This document shows positions 26,790-35,729 of a DNA stretch of 64,000 bases, piece after piece. This DNA is from Leptolyngbya sp. PCC 7375 (GTDB lineage Bacteria > Cyanobacteriota > Cyanobacteriia > Phormidesmidales > Phormidesmidaceae). The notes beneath the pieces are model-generated. The model saw only the letters and a list, made by a program, of their open reading frames with translations, had not been told where the DNA came from and made no database searches. Made by a program: the position numbers and the translations under genes. How positions within the stretch are numbered: the stretch's first letter is position 1; every line of letters starts with the position of its first letter. The stretch lies in contig NZ_JH993797.1 in assembly GCF_000316115.1 (NCBI RefSeq), forward strand, positions 3,210,486-3,274,485, written 5' to 3'.

Positions 26790-27147
26790 AGATAATACGA
26801 TTTGTCTTTAGAATTTCTGCTCGTCGATAAGGATTCTCCAACAGGTGTTTTTGTACTAAATCAACTTTACGCTTAAAAAGTTTTTCAGATATTTCCTGTA
26901 AATCTAACCATATGGGCCAGGTTAGCTTTTGTTCTGGGGCAAATTCGATTAAAAGATCTACATCGCTGGGATTTTCACCATCTGGTCGGAAATCATCCCG
27001 CAAGACTGACCCAAAAACCCCTAGTTCAACGATGCCAAACTGCTCGCAGAATTTGACTATTTGGTCATAGTCCACCTGCAAACGGTTTTTGAGAATGTCC
27101 AATACTGAACTTTCTGATATTGAGCTTTCAGAACCAGTGCTTTGCAT
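26776..27147 (-). CDS. MntA-like nucleotidyltransferase antitoxin
   Basis: A minimal nucleotidyltransferase of 123 aa. The catalytic motif is FGSVLRDDF (Gly46-Ser47) and SDVDLLIEF (Asp62, Asp64), matching GSX-DXD. In MntA-HepT systems it adds AMP to the toxin Tyr. It overlaps the HepT gene. The first 20 residues are Ser-rich and may lie upstream of the true start. Such pairs act in plasmid or island maintenance and sometimes phage defence. Confidence 0.88.
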   Translation of the reverse strand: MQSTGSESSISESSVLDILKNRLQVDYDQIVKFCEQFGIVELGVFGSVLRDDFRPDGENPSDVDLLIEFAPEQKLTWPIWLDLQEISEKLFKRKVDLVQKHLLENPYRRAEILKTNRIIYERS

Positions 27148-27246
27148 GGCAAATTCGAGAAAGTTGCAGTCAGGATATACGTTTAGGCGGCAATGAACCT
27201 GTATTTCAATTGTATGGTTAAGGAAGACTTGTAACCAATACTGACG

Positions 27247-28095
27247 TTGTCTATTGCTGGTACGCTTTACCTGGTTGCCACCCCCATTGGCAATCTTGAG
27301 GATATTACTTTTCGGGCTGTTCGTATTCTGAAGGAAGCGGATCTAATTGCAGCGGAAGATACCCGGCACACGGGCAAGCTGCTGCATCATTATCAGATCG
27401 AGACACCGCAGATCAGCTATCACGAGCATAATGCTCAGGCGCGAATACCTCAGCTCATCGAAAAATTGAATGCAGGACAAACCATTGCCCTGGTAAGCGA
27501 TGCGGGTATGCCAGGGATTTCGGATCCAGGCTATGAACTGGTGTGTGCCTGCACTGAAGCCGGAATCGTTGTCAGTCCAATTCCAGGTCCTGTAGCGGTG
27601 GTCAGTGCGATCGCAGCCTCAGCACTACCCTCAGATCGCTTTACCTTCGAAGGGTTTTTGCCAGTTAAAGGCAAAGCTCGAACTGAACGGCTGATGCAGT
27701 TAGCCACAGCACCCCGCACCATGGTGCTCTATGAAAGTCCGCACCGGCTCCTCAAAACTTTGACGGATTTGCAAACTCATCTGGGGAGTGAGCGCCGGGT
27801 GACTATAGCGCGAGAATTAACCAAGCGTTATGAGGAATTTTGGCGCGGTACGGTGGTGGGCGCGATCGAACACTTTACGGTCACTGAACCAAGGGGTGAG
27901 TTTACGGTTGCGATCGCAGGTTACACTGCCACCCCCGACACTATTTCTGAAGCTGAGCTAATCCAACAACTAGAAGCTCTGATTGCCCAAGGACTCTCTC
28001 CGTCTAAAGCCAGCCGACAGCTTGCCCAAGAAACAGGTCTTTCCAAACGAGAGATTTATCAGCTCAGTCTCAAGATGAAACAAGAAGAAGAATAA
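27247..28095 (+). CDS. rsmI: 16S rRNA (cytidine(1402)-2'-O)-methyltransferase
   Basis: 2'-O-methylates C1402 in the ribosomal P site; SAM-dependent, tetrapyrrole-methylase fold, 282 aa. Diagnostic motifs: GTLYLVATPIGNLEDITFRA, EDTRHTGKLL, LVSDAGMPGISDPGYELV and PGPVAVVSAIAASALPSDRFTFEGFLP. The start is a TTG, because stops lie upstream and the conserved N-terminus begins here. The C-terminal helical tail is typical. Confidence 0.96.
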   Translation: MSIAGTLYLVATPIGNLEDITFRAVRILKEADLIAAEDTRHTGKLLHHYQIETPQISYHEHNAQARIPQLIEKLNAGQTIALVSDAGMPGISDPGYELVCACTEAGIVVSPIPGPVAVVSAIAASALPSDRFTFEGFLPVKGKARTERLMQLATAPRTMVLYESPHRLLKTLTDLQTHLGSERRVTIARELTKRYEEFWRGTVVGAIEHFTVTEPRGEFTVAIAGYTATPDTISEAELIQQLEALIAQGLSPSKASRQLAQETGLSKREIYQLSLKMKQEEE

Positions 28096-28107
28096 ATTTT
28101 GAAACCA

Positions 28108-28143
28108 ATATGTAGGGGCGTTCCATGGAACGCCCCTACATAT
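28108..28143. terminator. 36-bp perfect palindrome between convergent genes
   Basis: A perfect palindrome centred on CCATGG with arm core GTAGGGGCGTTC. It sits between the rsmI stop and the convergent gene at 28167, and can form an 18-bp stem in RNA from either strand. GTAGGGGCG-type palindromes recur between cyanobacterial genes, so it may also be a mobile repeat. Confidence 0.7.
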
Positions 28144-28166
28144 AAATAGATTAATTTTGCTGGGTT

Positions 28167-28667
28167 CTATCGTTCCGGCAACGCCAACCAGGCATCCCAG
28201 CTCAAATCACGACCTGGAAAACCGACCGATGCAAACGGCCATACATCGTCTAACCATTGACGCACAGCAGCCAGCAAGCGATCTTCTAGGCCACTAGCCA
28301 ATTCACTTTGCCGTGCCCACAGCAGGGCATAGGCATCATAGCCCTGGCGATCCGATGGATAAAAATACACACAGCCCAGGCAACGATTTTCATCCAGACT
28401 CATCATGGTATAAGCAAAAGAAGTGCGCCGCTGAAATTCCTTTTGATGCCAGCCCAGGTCAATTAAGTCTTGCTCTAAGGTCAGACCCTCTGGCCACGTA
28501 CTGGGCGGGGGAAAAATACCCTGAAGATGAGCAGCACTGGTGATAACCGCATCAAAGTCTTTGACCACATCATTAACCGTCAGCATTCGCAGACGATACT
28601 CATCGGTTTCAAACACCGCTGGCACATGAAAATCTGGCGAAACAAAGTAAGACGTCGTATTACCCAC
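28167..28667 (-). CDS. GNAT-like acetyltransferase-related protein
   Basis: A 166-residue protein resembling GNAT-fold proteins: YRLRMLTVNDVVKDFDAV at the start, a central strand pair (FAYTMMSLDENRCLGCVYFYP), and the helix after the substrate site. The acetyl-CoA loop (R/Q)xxGxG/A is not evident, so activity is doubtful. Convergent with rsmI. Function unknown. Confidence 0.6.
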   Translation of the reverse strand: MGNTTSYFVSPDFHVPAVFETDEYRLRMLTVNDVVKDFDAVITSAAHLQGIFPPPSTWPEGLTLEQDLIDLGWHQKEFQRRTSFAYTMMSLDENRCLGCVYFYPSDRQGYDAYALLWARQSELASGLEDRLLAAVRQWLDDVWPFASVGFPGRDLSWDAWLALPER

Positions 28668-28860
28668 GTTATAACTTCTATTTTAGTACTTTTAGAAGTT
28701 TTAGCACGTCTTAACACTGAAAAATCTATCTCTTAGAGATATCAACACTTCTTGAGAGAGAAATCTACATCGGTTTCATTTTTTATAATTATTCTTTAAT
28801 TTTTAACTCCATCCAGTATAGAAAGCCTATCGTAATCACTAACGACCTTTAAGCAAAACT

Positions 28861-31062
28861 ATGATTGGAGATTTACTAAGTGGTTCCGCCGTTCCAGCAT
28901 TCAAGCTTTTAGCGAGCCTCGGAAAACGAACCCTAGAACAAATCAGGAATAGCAAGGAAAAAGTAGAAACTTACGAGTCGCTAATGAAATATCCTGATGA
29001 GTATAGAAAGAAATACTCTCAGATCTCAAGTCTTTATACTCTAAGAAAAGAAAGTATTGAACTTGAGCATATATACACTGAAGTTAAGCTATTGAACTAT
29101 TCAGGACAGACATTCATTGGTTATGAATACATAACCAATGAATTAGAGTATGACATATATGGGAGACCAACTGTCAGTCAATTAAATCTTAAAAACGCTG
29201 ATGAAATTGACAGACTTAGCTTATTAGACGAGGATACAAATATAGCTATCTTAGGATCAGTTGGATCAGGAAAAAGCACCTTCTTAAAAAAGGTTGGATT
29301 AGACGAGCTAAAACGCAACAATCAAGCAGAACGTCTCATACCAATTTTCATAGAATTAAAAGATTTTGGGCGAGAAGAGAATCATATAAATCTTAAAAAT
29401 TACCTAGTGAAAACATTAACTGATTTCGGCGTCTTACATTCCAATGAACTGGTTCAAGATGCTCTCCGATCAGGTAGTTTTCTTATTTTGCTCGACGGGC
29501 TAGATGAAGTTCCTCGGGTAAATCGAAATTCTGTTTCTAAACACATCAAAAAATTTTCAAATAAGTATAGCAAAAACAGATTTATATTATCTTGTAGAAC
29601 TGCAGTTTTCAATACTCCTTTCCCAAATTTTAAGCGTGTAGTAATAGCTGATTTCGATGGAGATAAAGTTAATGGTTTTATAGAAAACTGGTTTAGAGAC
29701 AAAAGACATGATGCATCAGAACTTATTCGTAAGCTAGGTACGCCACAGAATGCTGCATTGAAAGAGCTATCCCATAATCCTCTGCTACTAACATTTATCT
29801 GTCTCGTTTATGAAAAGCGGAGTTTGATACCTCCTAACCGAAGCAGCCTATACGGAAAAGCTTTAGATATCATTCTTGATGAGTGGGCTGCTGAGAATGA
29901 GCAAGAAAAATCGTACTGCTTAGAAAATTTAAAAATTCATCGTGAGCGTCTAATGCTTGCCAAGATTGCTTATAATGAATTCAAGAATGGAAAATTAATT
30001 TTTTCAAAACAAGTTATTCTCAACCAGATCGATTCATTTCTTTCGTCAAATTCTAATATCCCTAAAAATATAGATCCAAGCGATGTTTTAGATGAGATAG
30101 TAAAACAACAGGGAATATTATTATCACCTAGCATTAATTATTACGCATTTTCACATCTCACTTTTCAAGAGTATTTAGCAGCCAGACACATATGTAATAA
30201 ATCTAGTGAAGTTTCAGATTGTCTTCGAGAGAACTTTCATATTAAGAGATGGAGAGAATTTTTCATTCTAATCTCAGGGTTGCTTGATGAATCAGATGAT
30301 TTTCTTCAACAATTAGAAGAGTATACTCGTACAGCTAGTAAATCACCACTAGTTTTTAATTTATTAACGCAGTCTAACAACCTAGCTAAGTCGTGTAATT
30401 CATCTCAGTATAGTGATTTTCATAAAAGATTAATTGCATTTATAATTGTAGGCTCTTTAGCAATAGTTCGTTCTCACGTAATAGTAATTGCCAAAGATAT
30501 CGAGCAGGTATTAGAAGAAAATATTTATCACGAAAAATCCTCTGAGATTTTAGTGACATTAACTATGCTTAGTGATTTTTTCAGGGACAAAATGGATTTT
30601 ATTATTGATGATCACCAAAGAATTGAAAATCTAAAAAGACTTACATCAAAAGTAATGAGTGTTGCATGGAATCTATCAGGCCCTTTTTCATTCAGGAATG
30701 ATATTTCAAGCTCCTATCAGCTTGCGAAGGAACTCAAGAATATAAATTTCTTGAATCGAGAAGTCTATCAAAGAATCAAGATTCAACTGAAGCAAGCAGA
30801 ATTAAAGATAGGATCGAACTCCTTAAATACTACCGACTCTAAACAAACTTTTGTTCGAAACGTGCAAGAAATATGGTTTAGAAATCTTGAGATTCAAACA
30901 ATTCAGATTAATGATGACTATAGATATATTGATGATCTATGTAAGTATTTGAATGTAGTTCTTTTGCTTTTTGAATGTAAAAGTGCATCAAATTCAGTAT
31001 CTACAATAACTTGGAAGACTATTAAGTCAAAGCTTTTTCTTGTAGATTCAGACTCTGTTTAG
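28861..31062 (+). CDS. NACHT-domain STAND NTPase (bacterial NLR-like)
   Basis: A 733-residue STAND protein. N-terminal helical effector or adaptor region (1-115), then NACHT: Walker A GSVGSGKST (132-140), Walker B LILLDGLDEVP (208-218) with the NACHT-type DGLDE, sensor RFILSCRT (240-247), and winged-helix region with SHLTFQEYLAARHI. A helical C-terminus ends in a segment (LCKYLNVVLLLFECKSAS) like the tails of many cyanobacterial NACHT proteins. No LRR, WD40 or TPR sensor is seen. Related bNACHT proteins defend against phage; that role is an inference here. The gene is markedly AT-rich next to its neighbours and abuts transposase debris, suggesting transfer. Confidence 0.85.
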   Translation: MIGDLLSGSAVPAFKLLASLGKRTLEQIRNSKEKVETYESLMKYPDEYRKKYSQISSLYTLRKESIELEHIYTEVKLLNYSGQTFIGYEYITNELEYDIYGRPTVSQLNLKNADEIDRLSLLDEDTNIAILGSVGSGKSTFLKKVGLDELKRNNQAERLIPIFIELKDFGREENHINLKNYLVKTLTDFGVLHSNELVQDALRSGSFLILLDGLDEVPRVNRNSVSKHIKKFSNKYSKNRFILSCRTAVFNTPFPNFKRVVIADFDGDKVNGFIENWFRDKRHDASELIRKLGTPQNAALKELSHNPLLLTFICLVYEKRSLIPPNRSSLYGKALDIILDEWAAENEQEKSYCLENLKIHRERLMLAKIAYNEFKNGKLIFSKQVILNQIDSFLSSNSNIPKNIDPSDVLDEIVKQQGILLSPSINYYAFSHLTFQEYLAARHICNKSSEVSDCLRENFHIKRWREFFILISGLLDESDDFLQQLEEYTRTASKSPLVFNLLTQSNNLAKSCNSSQYSDFHKRLIAFIIVGSLAIVRSHVIVIAKDIEQVLEENIYHEKSSEILVTLTMLSDFFRDKMDFIIDDHQRIENLKRLTSKVMSVAWNLSGPFSFRNDISSSYQLAKELKNINFLNREVYQRIKIQLKQAELKIGSNSLNTTDSKQTFVRNVQEIWFRNLEIQTIQINDDYRYIDDLCKYLNVVLLLFECKSASNSVSTITWKTIKSKLFLVDSDSV

Positions 31063-31101
31063 ATTTTAATGTTGATATTAAGAGGTCTAAATGGGTGCAA
31101 T

Positions 31102-31163
31102 ATAACCATGCATAATAGGCTGTAACTCTTTCCAAGATACTACAACCTATTATGCATGGTTAT
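31102..31163. repeat. long hairpin (18-bp perfect arms)
   Basis: Positions 31102-31119 pair perfectly with 31146-31163, and pairing continues inward with one mismatch for about four more bases. No T-run follows. Confidence 0.75.
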
Positions 31164-31220
31164 CCCTAGGATTTAATACCAAATCCGATTTAATGGGGAC
31201 CGAAATATGAGATCCTAGGG
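31164..31220. repeat. inverted repeat CCCTAGGAT / ATCCTAGGG
   Basis: Nine-base arms at 31164-31172 and 31212-31220 enclose 39 bp. They directly abut the preceding hairpin, suggesting remains of a small non-autonomous element. Confidence 0.6.
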
Positions 31221-31419
31221 TATGTTTAGAAAACTTCGCCTCATCCCCCATCTTTTATCCATTGACCTGAAGGAACGCTATTAGACGAGCTATGACACCG
31301 TTGAGTCACGTCGTTTACATCTACTTTGGTTGGTGTCCGAGCATGGCACTCTCCTTCAAGGCTGGAGTTTAGACAAATAATCTCATCAAGAGTGATCTGC
31401 CATTGAGACAGATCACTCT

Positions 31420-31960
31420 ATGGGCGATTCTGAAGAAGTACCACCAACTTCAGATGCCATGCTTAGTGTTGCTGAGCTTCAATTATTTCGCAAGCGAGCT
31501 TACCGATTATTAGGTAATGGCTGAGATGTCTTGTTTGATCTAATGGATAGCGTAATCACGAGTCGTAACCTGTCCAGCTTTGCGGAAGTGTCTCTATCGC
31601 CTAGGTTTCGCCGTCAATGGTCCAGCCTGTATAAAACCCTTGAGCGCAGTGAACCGCCTACAGACAAACTAATGCGTCTGTACACCGAGTCTTTGCCCAA
31701 GGAGAATCGGCTCGTGTTGGCAGGAGACCATACGGCATGGCCCCGCCTGTGGTCACCGACGCTTAAAGAGCGGACCTATGAACACCAGCCAGCCTGGGCT
31801 CCAGGAGCAAAACCCATCACCCTGGGGCAAGGGTACAGCACTATCGTCTGTGTTCCGGGCATGTCAGGCAGTTGGGCACTGCCGCTAGTGCATGAGCGAA
31901 TTACAAGTTTTGAAAGTCCTCTGGAAAAAGCCGCCCACCAACTCAAACGGTTATGTCAGG
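31420..31960 (+). pseudogene. transposase 5' fragment (NF041680-like family)
   Basis: An open frame from ATG 31420 (MGDSEEVPPTSDAML) meets a TGA at about 31522 and continues in the same frame. The conserved part is AGDHTAWPRLWSPTLKERTYEH and GQGYSTIVCVPGMSGSWALPL. It then runs into an unrelated IS481-like fragment near 31960, so the C-terminal half is lost. The family assignment is from memory of the AWPR/YEHQP motif. Confidence 0.7.
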
Positions 31961-32366
31961 GGATGCGTGACCGACCGAGGCACCGAATATTGTGGGAATG
32001 TAGAACACCATGAATATCAACTCTACCTGGCCATTGAAGACATTGACCATACGCGAACGAAAGCCAGATCACCCCAAACCAACGGTATTTGTGAACGCTT
32101 TCATCGCACGATTTTAGAGGAGTTTTATCAAATTGCGTTTCGTAAAAAGGTGTATCAAAGTCTTGAAGACCTACAAAACGATGTGGATGAATGGCTAGAA
32201 TATTACAATTGGGAACGACCCCATTCAGGTCGATATTGTTACGGCAAGACACCGATACAAACCTTTCTCGATAGTGCGCATTTAGCAAACGAAAAACAAT
32301 TAGATCAATACGGAGAAAAGAGTGTAAAAAATCAAACACAACCTGACACATCTCTAAGTGTCAGAT
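31961..32366 (+). pseudogene. IS481/IS3-type transposase 3' fragment
   Basis: The C-terminal half of a DDE integrase-core transposase: TDRGTEYCG carries the second catalytic Asp, SPQTNGICERFHRTILEEFY the Glu, and the ending is YYNWERPHSGRYCYGKTP. The N-terminal half is missing. The segment after the stop, up to about 32400 (TGTCAGATGAAGTTTGATC), looks like the IS end. Confidence 0.8.
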
Positions 32367-32400
32367 AACTCCCTTCTGTCAGATGAAGTTTGATCTATTA

Positions 32401-32848
32401 CACCTGATGGCAACTGGCCAGTGTTTATCTACCCAAGGGTCACACCACACGTGCCTATCCTTATCGAAAGGTCTGGCGTGAGGGCCTAGAGGTCGCCATG
32501 AAGATCAAGGGGTCTCAAGGTAAGCCTAGAGTCGTATGGGTTAAGCAAGAACATCCGTTTATAGCTATCAGCCCAGTGAGTGATGTTCATGCCAATCACG
32601 TGGAGGCCTTTAACAGTGTCTTGAGACGTCGAGCAACCGCCTATCGGAGACGTCAAAACCACTATGCCAAAAAGGGTAAGGGATTACAGAGAGCCTTGAA
32701 TGTGCAGCGATTACTTCACAACTGGGTCCGACCGCATTGGGGATTAGGTCCCGTTAAAACGCCAGCCATGGCGATGGGATTCATTGAACGGCCTTTAACA
32801 CTTGCCGAACTCCTACTATGCAGAGGGCTTCAGTATTTCACCCCTTAG
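32401..32848 (+). pseudogene. transposase 3' fragment of a third family
   Basis: The frame is open from 32408 (reading QLASVYLPKGHTTRAYPYRK from 32411) to the stop, and an ATG at 32498 is internal. It carries NHVEAFNSVLRRRATAYRRR and LLHNWVRPHWGLG, typical of a cyanobacterial DDE transposase C-terminus. The 5' part is absent. It abuts the IS481-like fragment. Confidence 0.7.
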
Positions 32849-32893
32849 TAGGACAGTGCCCATTAATCGTCGCTGACAGAAGGCTTGGGCAGA

Positions 32894-33115
32894 TCAAGGA
32901 GATTCACATAAAAATTGTTGTAACGACTGTAAATTTGGCAAGCCAACAACTTTAGCGATAGCCGGTAAGGATTTTCGCTTAACCTCTGAAATCAGACCCA
33001 CATGTAAATGATTGAAAGCCTCAAAACTCCTGACTTCAGCGAACAGGTCTCGATAGGACTCACAGTAGTCATCGATAAATTTGACGGTAGGTTGAGCAGC
33101 TCGGGGCGTCACCAT
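32894..33115 (-). pseudogene. IS701-like transposase N-terminal fragment
   Basis: 73 codons whose core, FAEVRSFEAFNHLHVGLISEVKRKSLPAIAKVVGL, matches the start of IS701-family transposases. The protein stops after about 70 of the usual 400 residues. Confidence 0.8.
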
Positions 33116-33173
33116 GTGTACAGTTTGACCAACTTGGATCGATAGCTGCTCCTATTTTATACTGCCAGAGTCA

Positions 33174-33683
33174 TTAAAGAGCGATAATACGGCAATCCAG
33201 TAGCCCGTCTCTGCAAATACGAGCCACATTACTCGATTGCTCTTGATCATCATCAAAATACTGGGCAAGGTCGCTTAGCATTTTGGCCCATAACTACCGG
33301 GTACTGAAGCCAAAATATCAGCAGCCATTTGCCGAGCTCTCGTTAGGGTCAAAATCCAGTGGCCTAAAGCTTGAGTGATCAGATTGAATAGCTGCGGTAA
33401 ATTCAGCCATTGAAATCAACGTCTGCTGCCTAATTTCTCCTACTAACACAAGGAGAACGGGAATTCGCAGAATTAATTGAAATGCATATAGGCAAACTGC
33501 TCGAACATCATCGGACTCTAGTATCGGATAAAGCACTACCACAGCTTGAGGAGAAGCCCCTTGCGCCAGTGCATCCAGCACAATGATTACAGAAACCTCT
33601 AGACCACGGATGAGTGAAAGTTCAGCAACACTTTCAGATTTAAATATGATGCACCCCAGTAGCTGATCCATGATGCCAGGCAT
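33174..33683 (-). pseudogene. frameshifted gene, DUF433-like N-terminal pattern
   Basis: The first 121 codons from 33683 end in a stop at 33318. Another frame then continues with good coding character (RARQMAADILASVPGSYGPK and MLSDLAQYFDDDQEQSSNVARICRDGLLDCRI) to a stop at 33174, implying one or two frameshifts. The segment GASPQAVVVLYPILESDDVRAVCLYA resembles DUF433 antitoxin-like domains (G-SPEEVV-YP-L-DDVRA-YA). It neighbours the IS graveyard, which fits decay. Confidence 0.5.
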
Positions 33684-33725
33684 CTAGCTTCAACGATTCC
33701 ATGATGGTACAACTAAACTAATGTT

Positions 33726-34316
33726 TCAGCGCTGGCGTTGTTCAATGGCTTGGAAATCGCGGTTAATTTCAACCCACAGAGATTTATTTAAAGGGTCAGT
33801 TTTGAGTGCCTTATCTAGATAAATGCGAGCTTTGCCTAGCTGGCCTTGGTTAATCAGCTGACGGCTCCAGCGCTGGTAGGTAATCGCCTGCCACTGGCGA
33901 ACTTCTGGGTCCTGGGTAATGCGCTGGGCAAGGCCCTCGACAAGTGCGATCGCACGCGGATACTTCTGCTGTTTGAACAACATCTGCAATTGCCGATAGG
34001 AATCTTGCTTCAGCTTTTGCTCATGATCCGATAATCCCGGATTCGTTTGAACCGGACTGGGTTCCTCTTCTACCGGAGTCTTTGCCAACGCAGCGTCCTC
34101 TTCTTGAGGTTCCTCATCAGGCTGCAATATCTCCAACAATGCATCGTAGGCTTTAGTCACCTTGATGAAACGATCTTGAGCCCTTTGATCATCAGGATTA
34201 ACATCTGGATGATACTTACGCGCCAACTTACGATAGGCGGCTTTGACATCATCAAACGATGCCCCCGTTCGTAACCCTAATGTGCGGTAATGATCAGCTA
34301 GCCCCATTTCACCCAA
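33726..34316 (-). CDS. DnaJ-domain protein with TPR-like C-terminus
   Basis: A J-domain co-chaperone of 196 aa. The J domain (about 6-65) has HPD at 36-38 (KYHPDVN), which stimulates DnaK ATPase. There is no Gly/Phe region or zinc fingers, so it is not canonical DnaJ. An acidic/Pro linker (65-95) leads to a helical C-terminus with TPR-like pairs (KYPRAIALVEGLAQ; GKARIYLDKALKTDP). The start may be Met4. Confidence 0.9.
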   Translation of the reverse strand: MGEMGLADHYRTLGLRTGASFDDVKAAYRKLARKYHPDVNPDDQRAQDRFIKVTKAYDALLEILQPDEEPQEEDAALAKTPVEEEPSPVQTNPGLSDHEQKLKQDSYRQLQMLFKQQKYPRAIALVEGLAQRITQDPEVRQWQAITYQRWSRQLINQGQLGKARIYLDKALKTDPLNKSLWVEINRDFQAIEQRQR

Positions 34317-34455
34317 TAACTGCTCCAGATTCTGCCATTAAAACGCAGAACATGACGAATATTACGCCACGCCTGGAAATTTAGGTGAGAACCTCAATTT
34401 TTAGACGTGGCCCATGAGTGTGGTGTGCAAAATGAAAATTAAGAGGCCGCATCGA

Positions 34456-35052
34456 TTACACGCGCTCTTCAATTACCCGATCAATCAGACCATAGGCTTT
34501 TGCCTCTTCCGCCGACATGAAATTATCCCGGTCTGTATCCCTTTCAACTTGCTCAATCGTTTGGTTAGTATGCTCAGCCATCAAGCTATTTAAGCGATGC
34601 TTAATCTGAACAATGTGATTAGCCTCAATTTCAATGTCTGTTGCCTGACGCTGACCAACACCGCCCAATGGCTGGTGAATCATGATACGAGAATGCGGCA
34701 GTGCTAGACGCTTACCGGGAGACCCGGCACATAACAAAAATGAGCCCATGGAAGCAGCCAGACCCACACAGATCGTAACGACCTCTGACTTGATGTAGCG
34801 CATGGTGTCGTAAATTGCCATGCCAGCTGTAACCGAGCCACCAGGAGAATTGATATAGAGGTAAATCGGCTTGCTGGGATCATCAGAATCCAGATACAGC
34901 ATGTAAGCCACGATGGCATTAGCGATACCGTCTGTAACTTCTTCAGTTAAGAAAATGATGCGCTCACGAAACAGACGCTCGTATATGCTGATCCATTGTT
35001 CATAGGTGCTACCAGGAAGGCGATATGGAACGCTGGGAATACCGATAGGCAT
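34456..35052 (-). CDS. clpP: ClpP protease subunit (ClpP3-like, active)
   Basis: A serine protease subunit of the Clp barrel, 198 aa. The triad is complete: Ser101 (GLAASMGSFLL), His126 (IMIHQPLGG) and Asp176 (DRDNFMSAEEA). The start MPIGIPSVPYRLPGS recalls the cyanobacterial ClpP3 branch, which assembles with inactive ClpR. Last gene of a three-gene clp operon; it supplies the only active sites encoded in this operon. Confidence 0.95.
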   Translation of the reverse strand: MPIGIPSVPYRLPGSTYEQWISIYERLFRERIIFLTEEVTDGIANAIVAYMLYLDSDDPSKPIYLYINSPGGSVTAGMAIYDTMRYIKSEVVTICVGLAASMGSFLLCAGSPGKRLALPHSRIMIHQPLGGVGQRQATDIEIEANHIVQIKHRLNSLMAEHTNQTIEQVERDTDRDNFMSAEEAKAYGLIDRVIEERV

Positions 35053-35088
35053 GGGTTTATAGGGGGTAAGGGGTTATTTATTTCAAAA

Positions 35089-35727
35089 TTAAGCAGGTTT
35101 CTCGATCACCCGGTCGAGCAAGCCATACTCAATGGCTTCTTGGGGGGTGAGGTAAAAAATTCGTTCCATGTCCTTATGGATCTTTTCTTCAGGCTGACCA
35201 GTGTTCTCACTTAGCAGCTTAGTGATCAATCCTGATTTACTCAGGACCTCGTCAGCATTGAGTTCAATATCAGTGGCCTGACCGCGGGTGCCGCTATAGG
35301 GATGCACCAGCGCGATAGACGAATTTGGCAGACTGGAGCGCTTGCCTTTGGCTCCGCAAGATAGCAATACAGCAGACATGCCAATGGCTTGGCCCATGCA
35401 GATAGTAATCACATCAGACTTAATATGACGCATGGTGTCATAGATAGCCAGACCCGATGTAATGGACATCATGCCCGCTGAGCCGTCGGCCATTCCAGCC
35501 ATGACGGGATCACCCAGGGAGTTTATATATAGATAGATAGGCTTACCAGGGTCTTCAGAATCCAGGTATAGAAAAGCCGATATCAGCGAATTCGCCACAC
35601 CGTCAGTCAGAGGCTGATTTAAAAACAAGATGCGTTCTTGACTCATGCGGGTGTAAATGTTCACCCAAGTCCAACGTTGACTGCCAGGCAGGTTGTAGGG
35701 TACTCGAATAGGACGTTCTACAGACAT
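35089..35727 (-). CDS. ClpR-like inactive Clp subunit (second)
   Basis: A ClpP-fold protein of 212 aa with the whole triad lost: Gly116 at the Ser position (GQAIGMSAVLL), Val141 at the His position (ALVHPYSG, where His142 is shifted by one) and Ile at the Asp position (ERIFYLT). An insertion of about 13 residues (VMAGMADGSAGMM) lies before the active-site helix. A ring role with the active subunit is inferred. It starts 2 bp after the first gene and ends 36 bp before the third. Confidence 0.9.
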   Translation of the reverse strand: MSVERPIRVPYNLPGSQRWTWVNIYTRMSQERILFLNQPLTDGVANSLISAFLYLDSEDPGKPIYLYINSLGDPVMAGMADGSAGMMSITSGLAIYDTMRHIKSDVITICMGQAIGMSAVLLSCGAKGKRSSLPNSSIALVHPYSGTRGQATDIELNADEVLSKSGLITKLLSENTGQPEEKIHKDMERIFYLTPQEAIEYGLLDRVIEKPA

Positions 35728-35729
35728 GA

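Larger units (their letters stand above)
31063..31419. other. hairpin-rich spacer after the NACHT gene
   Basis: No gene. Three inverted repeats stand in series: 31102-31163, 31164-31220 and 31389-31419 (AGAGTGATCTG / CAGATCACTCT). They look like IS or MITE ends, and the first may also terminate NACHT transcription. Confidence 0.5.
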
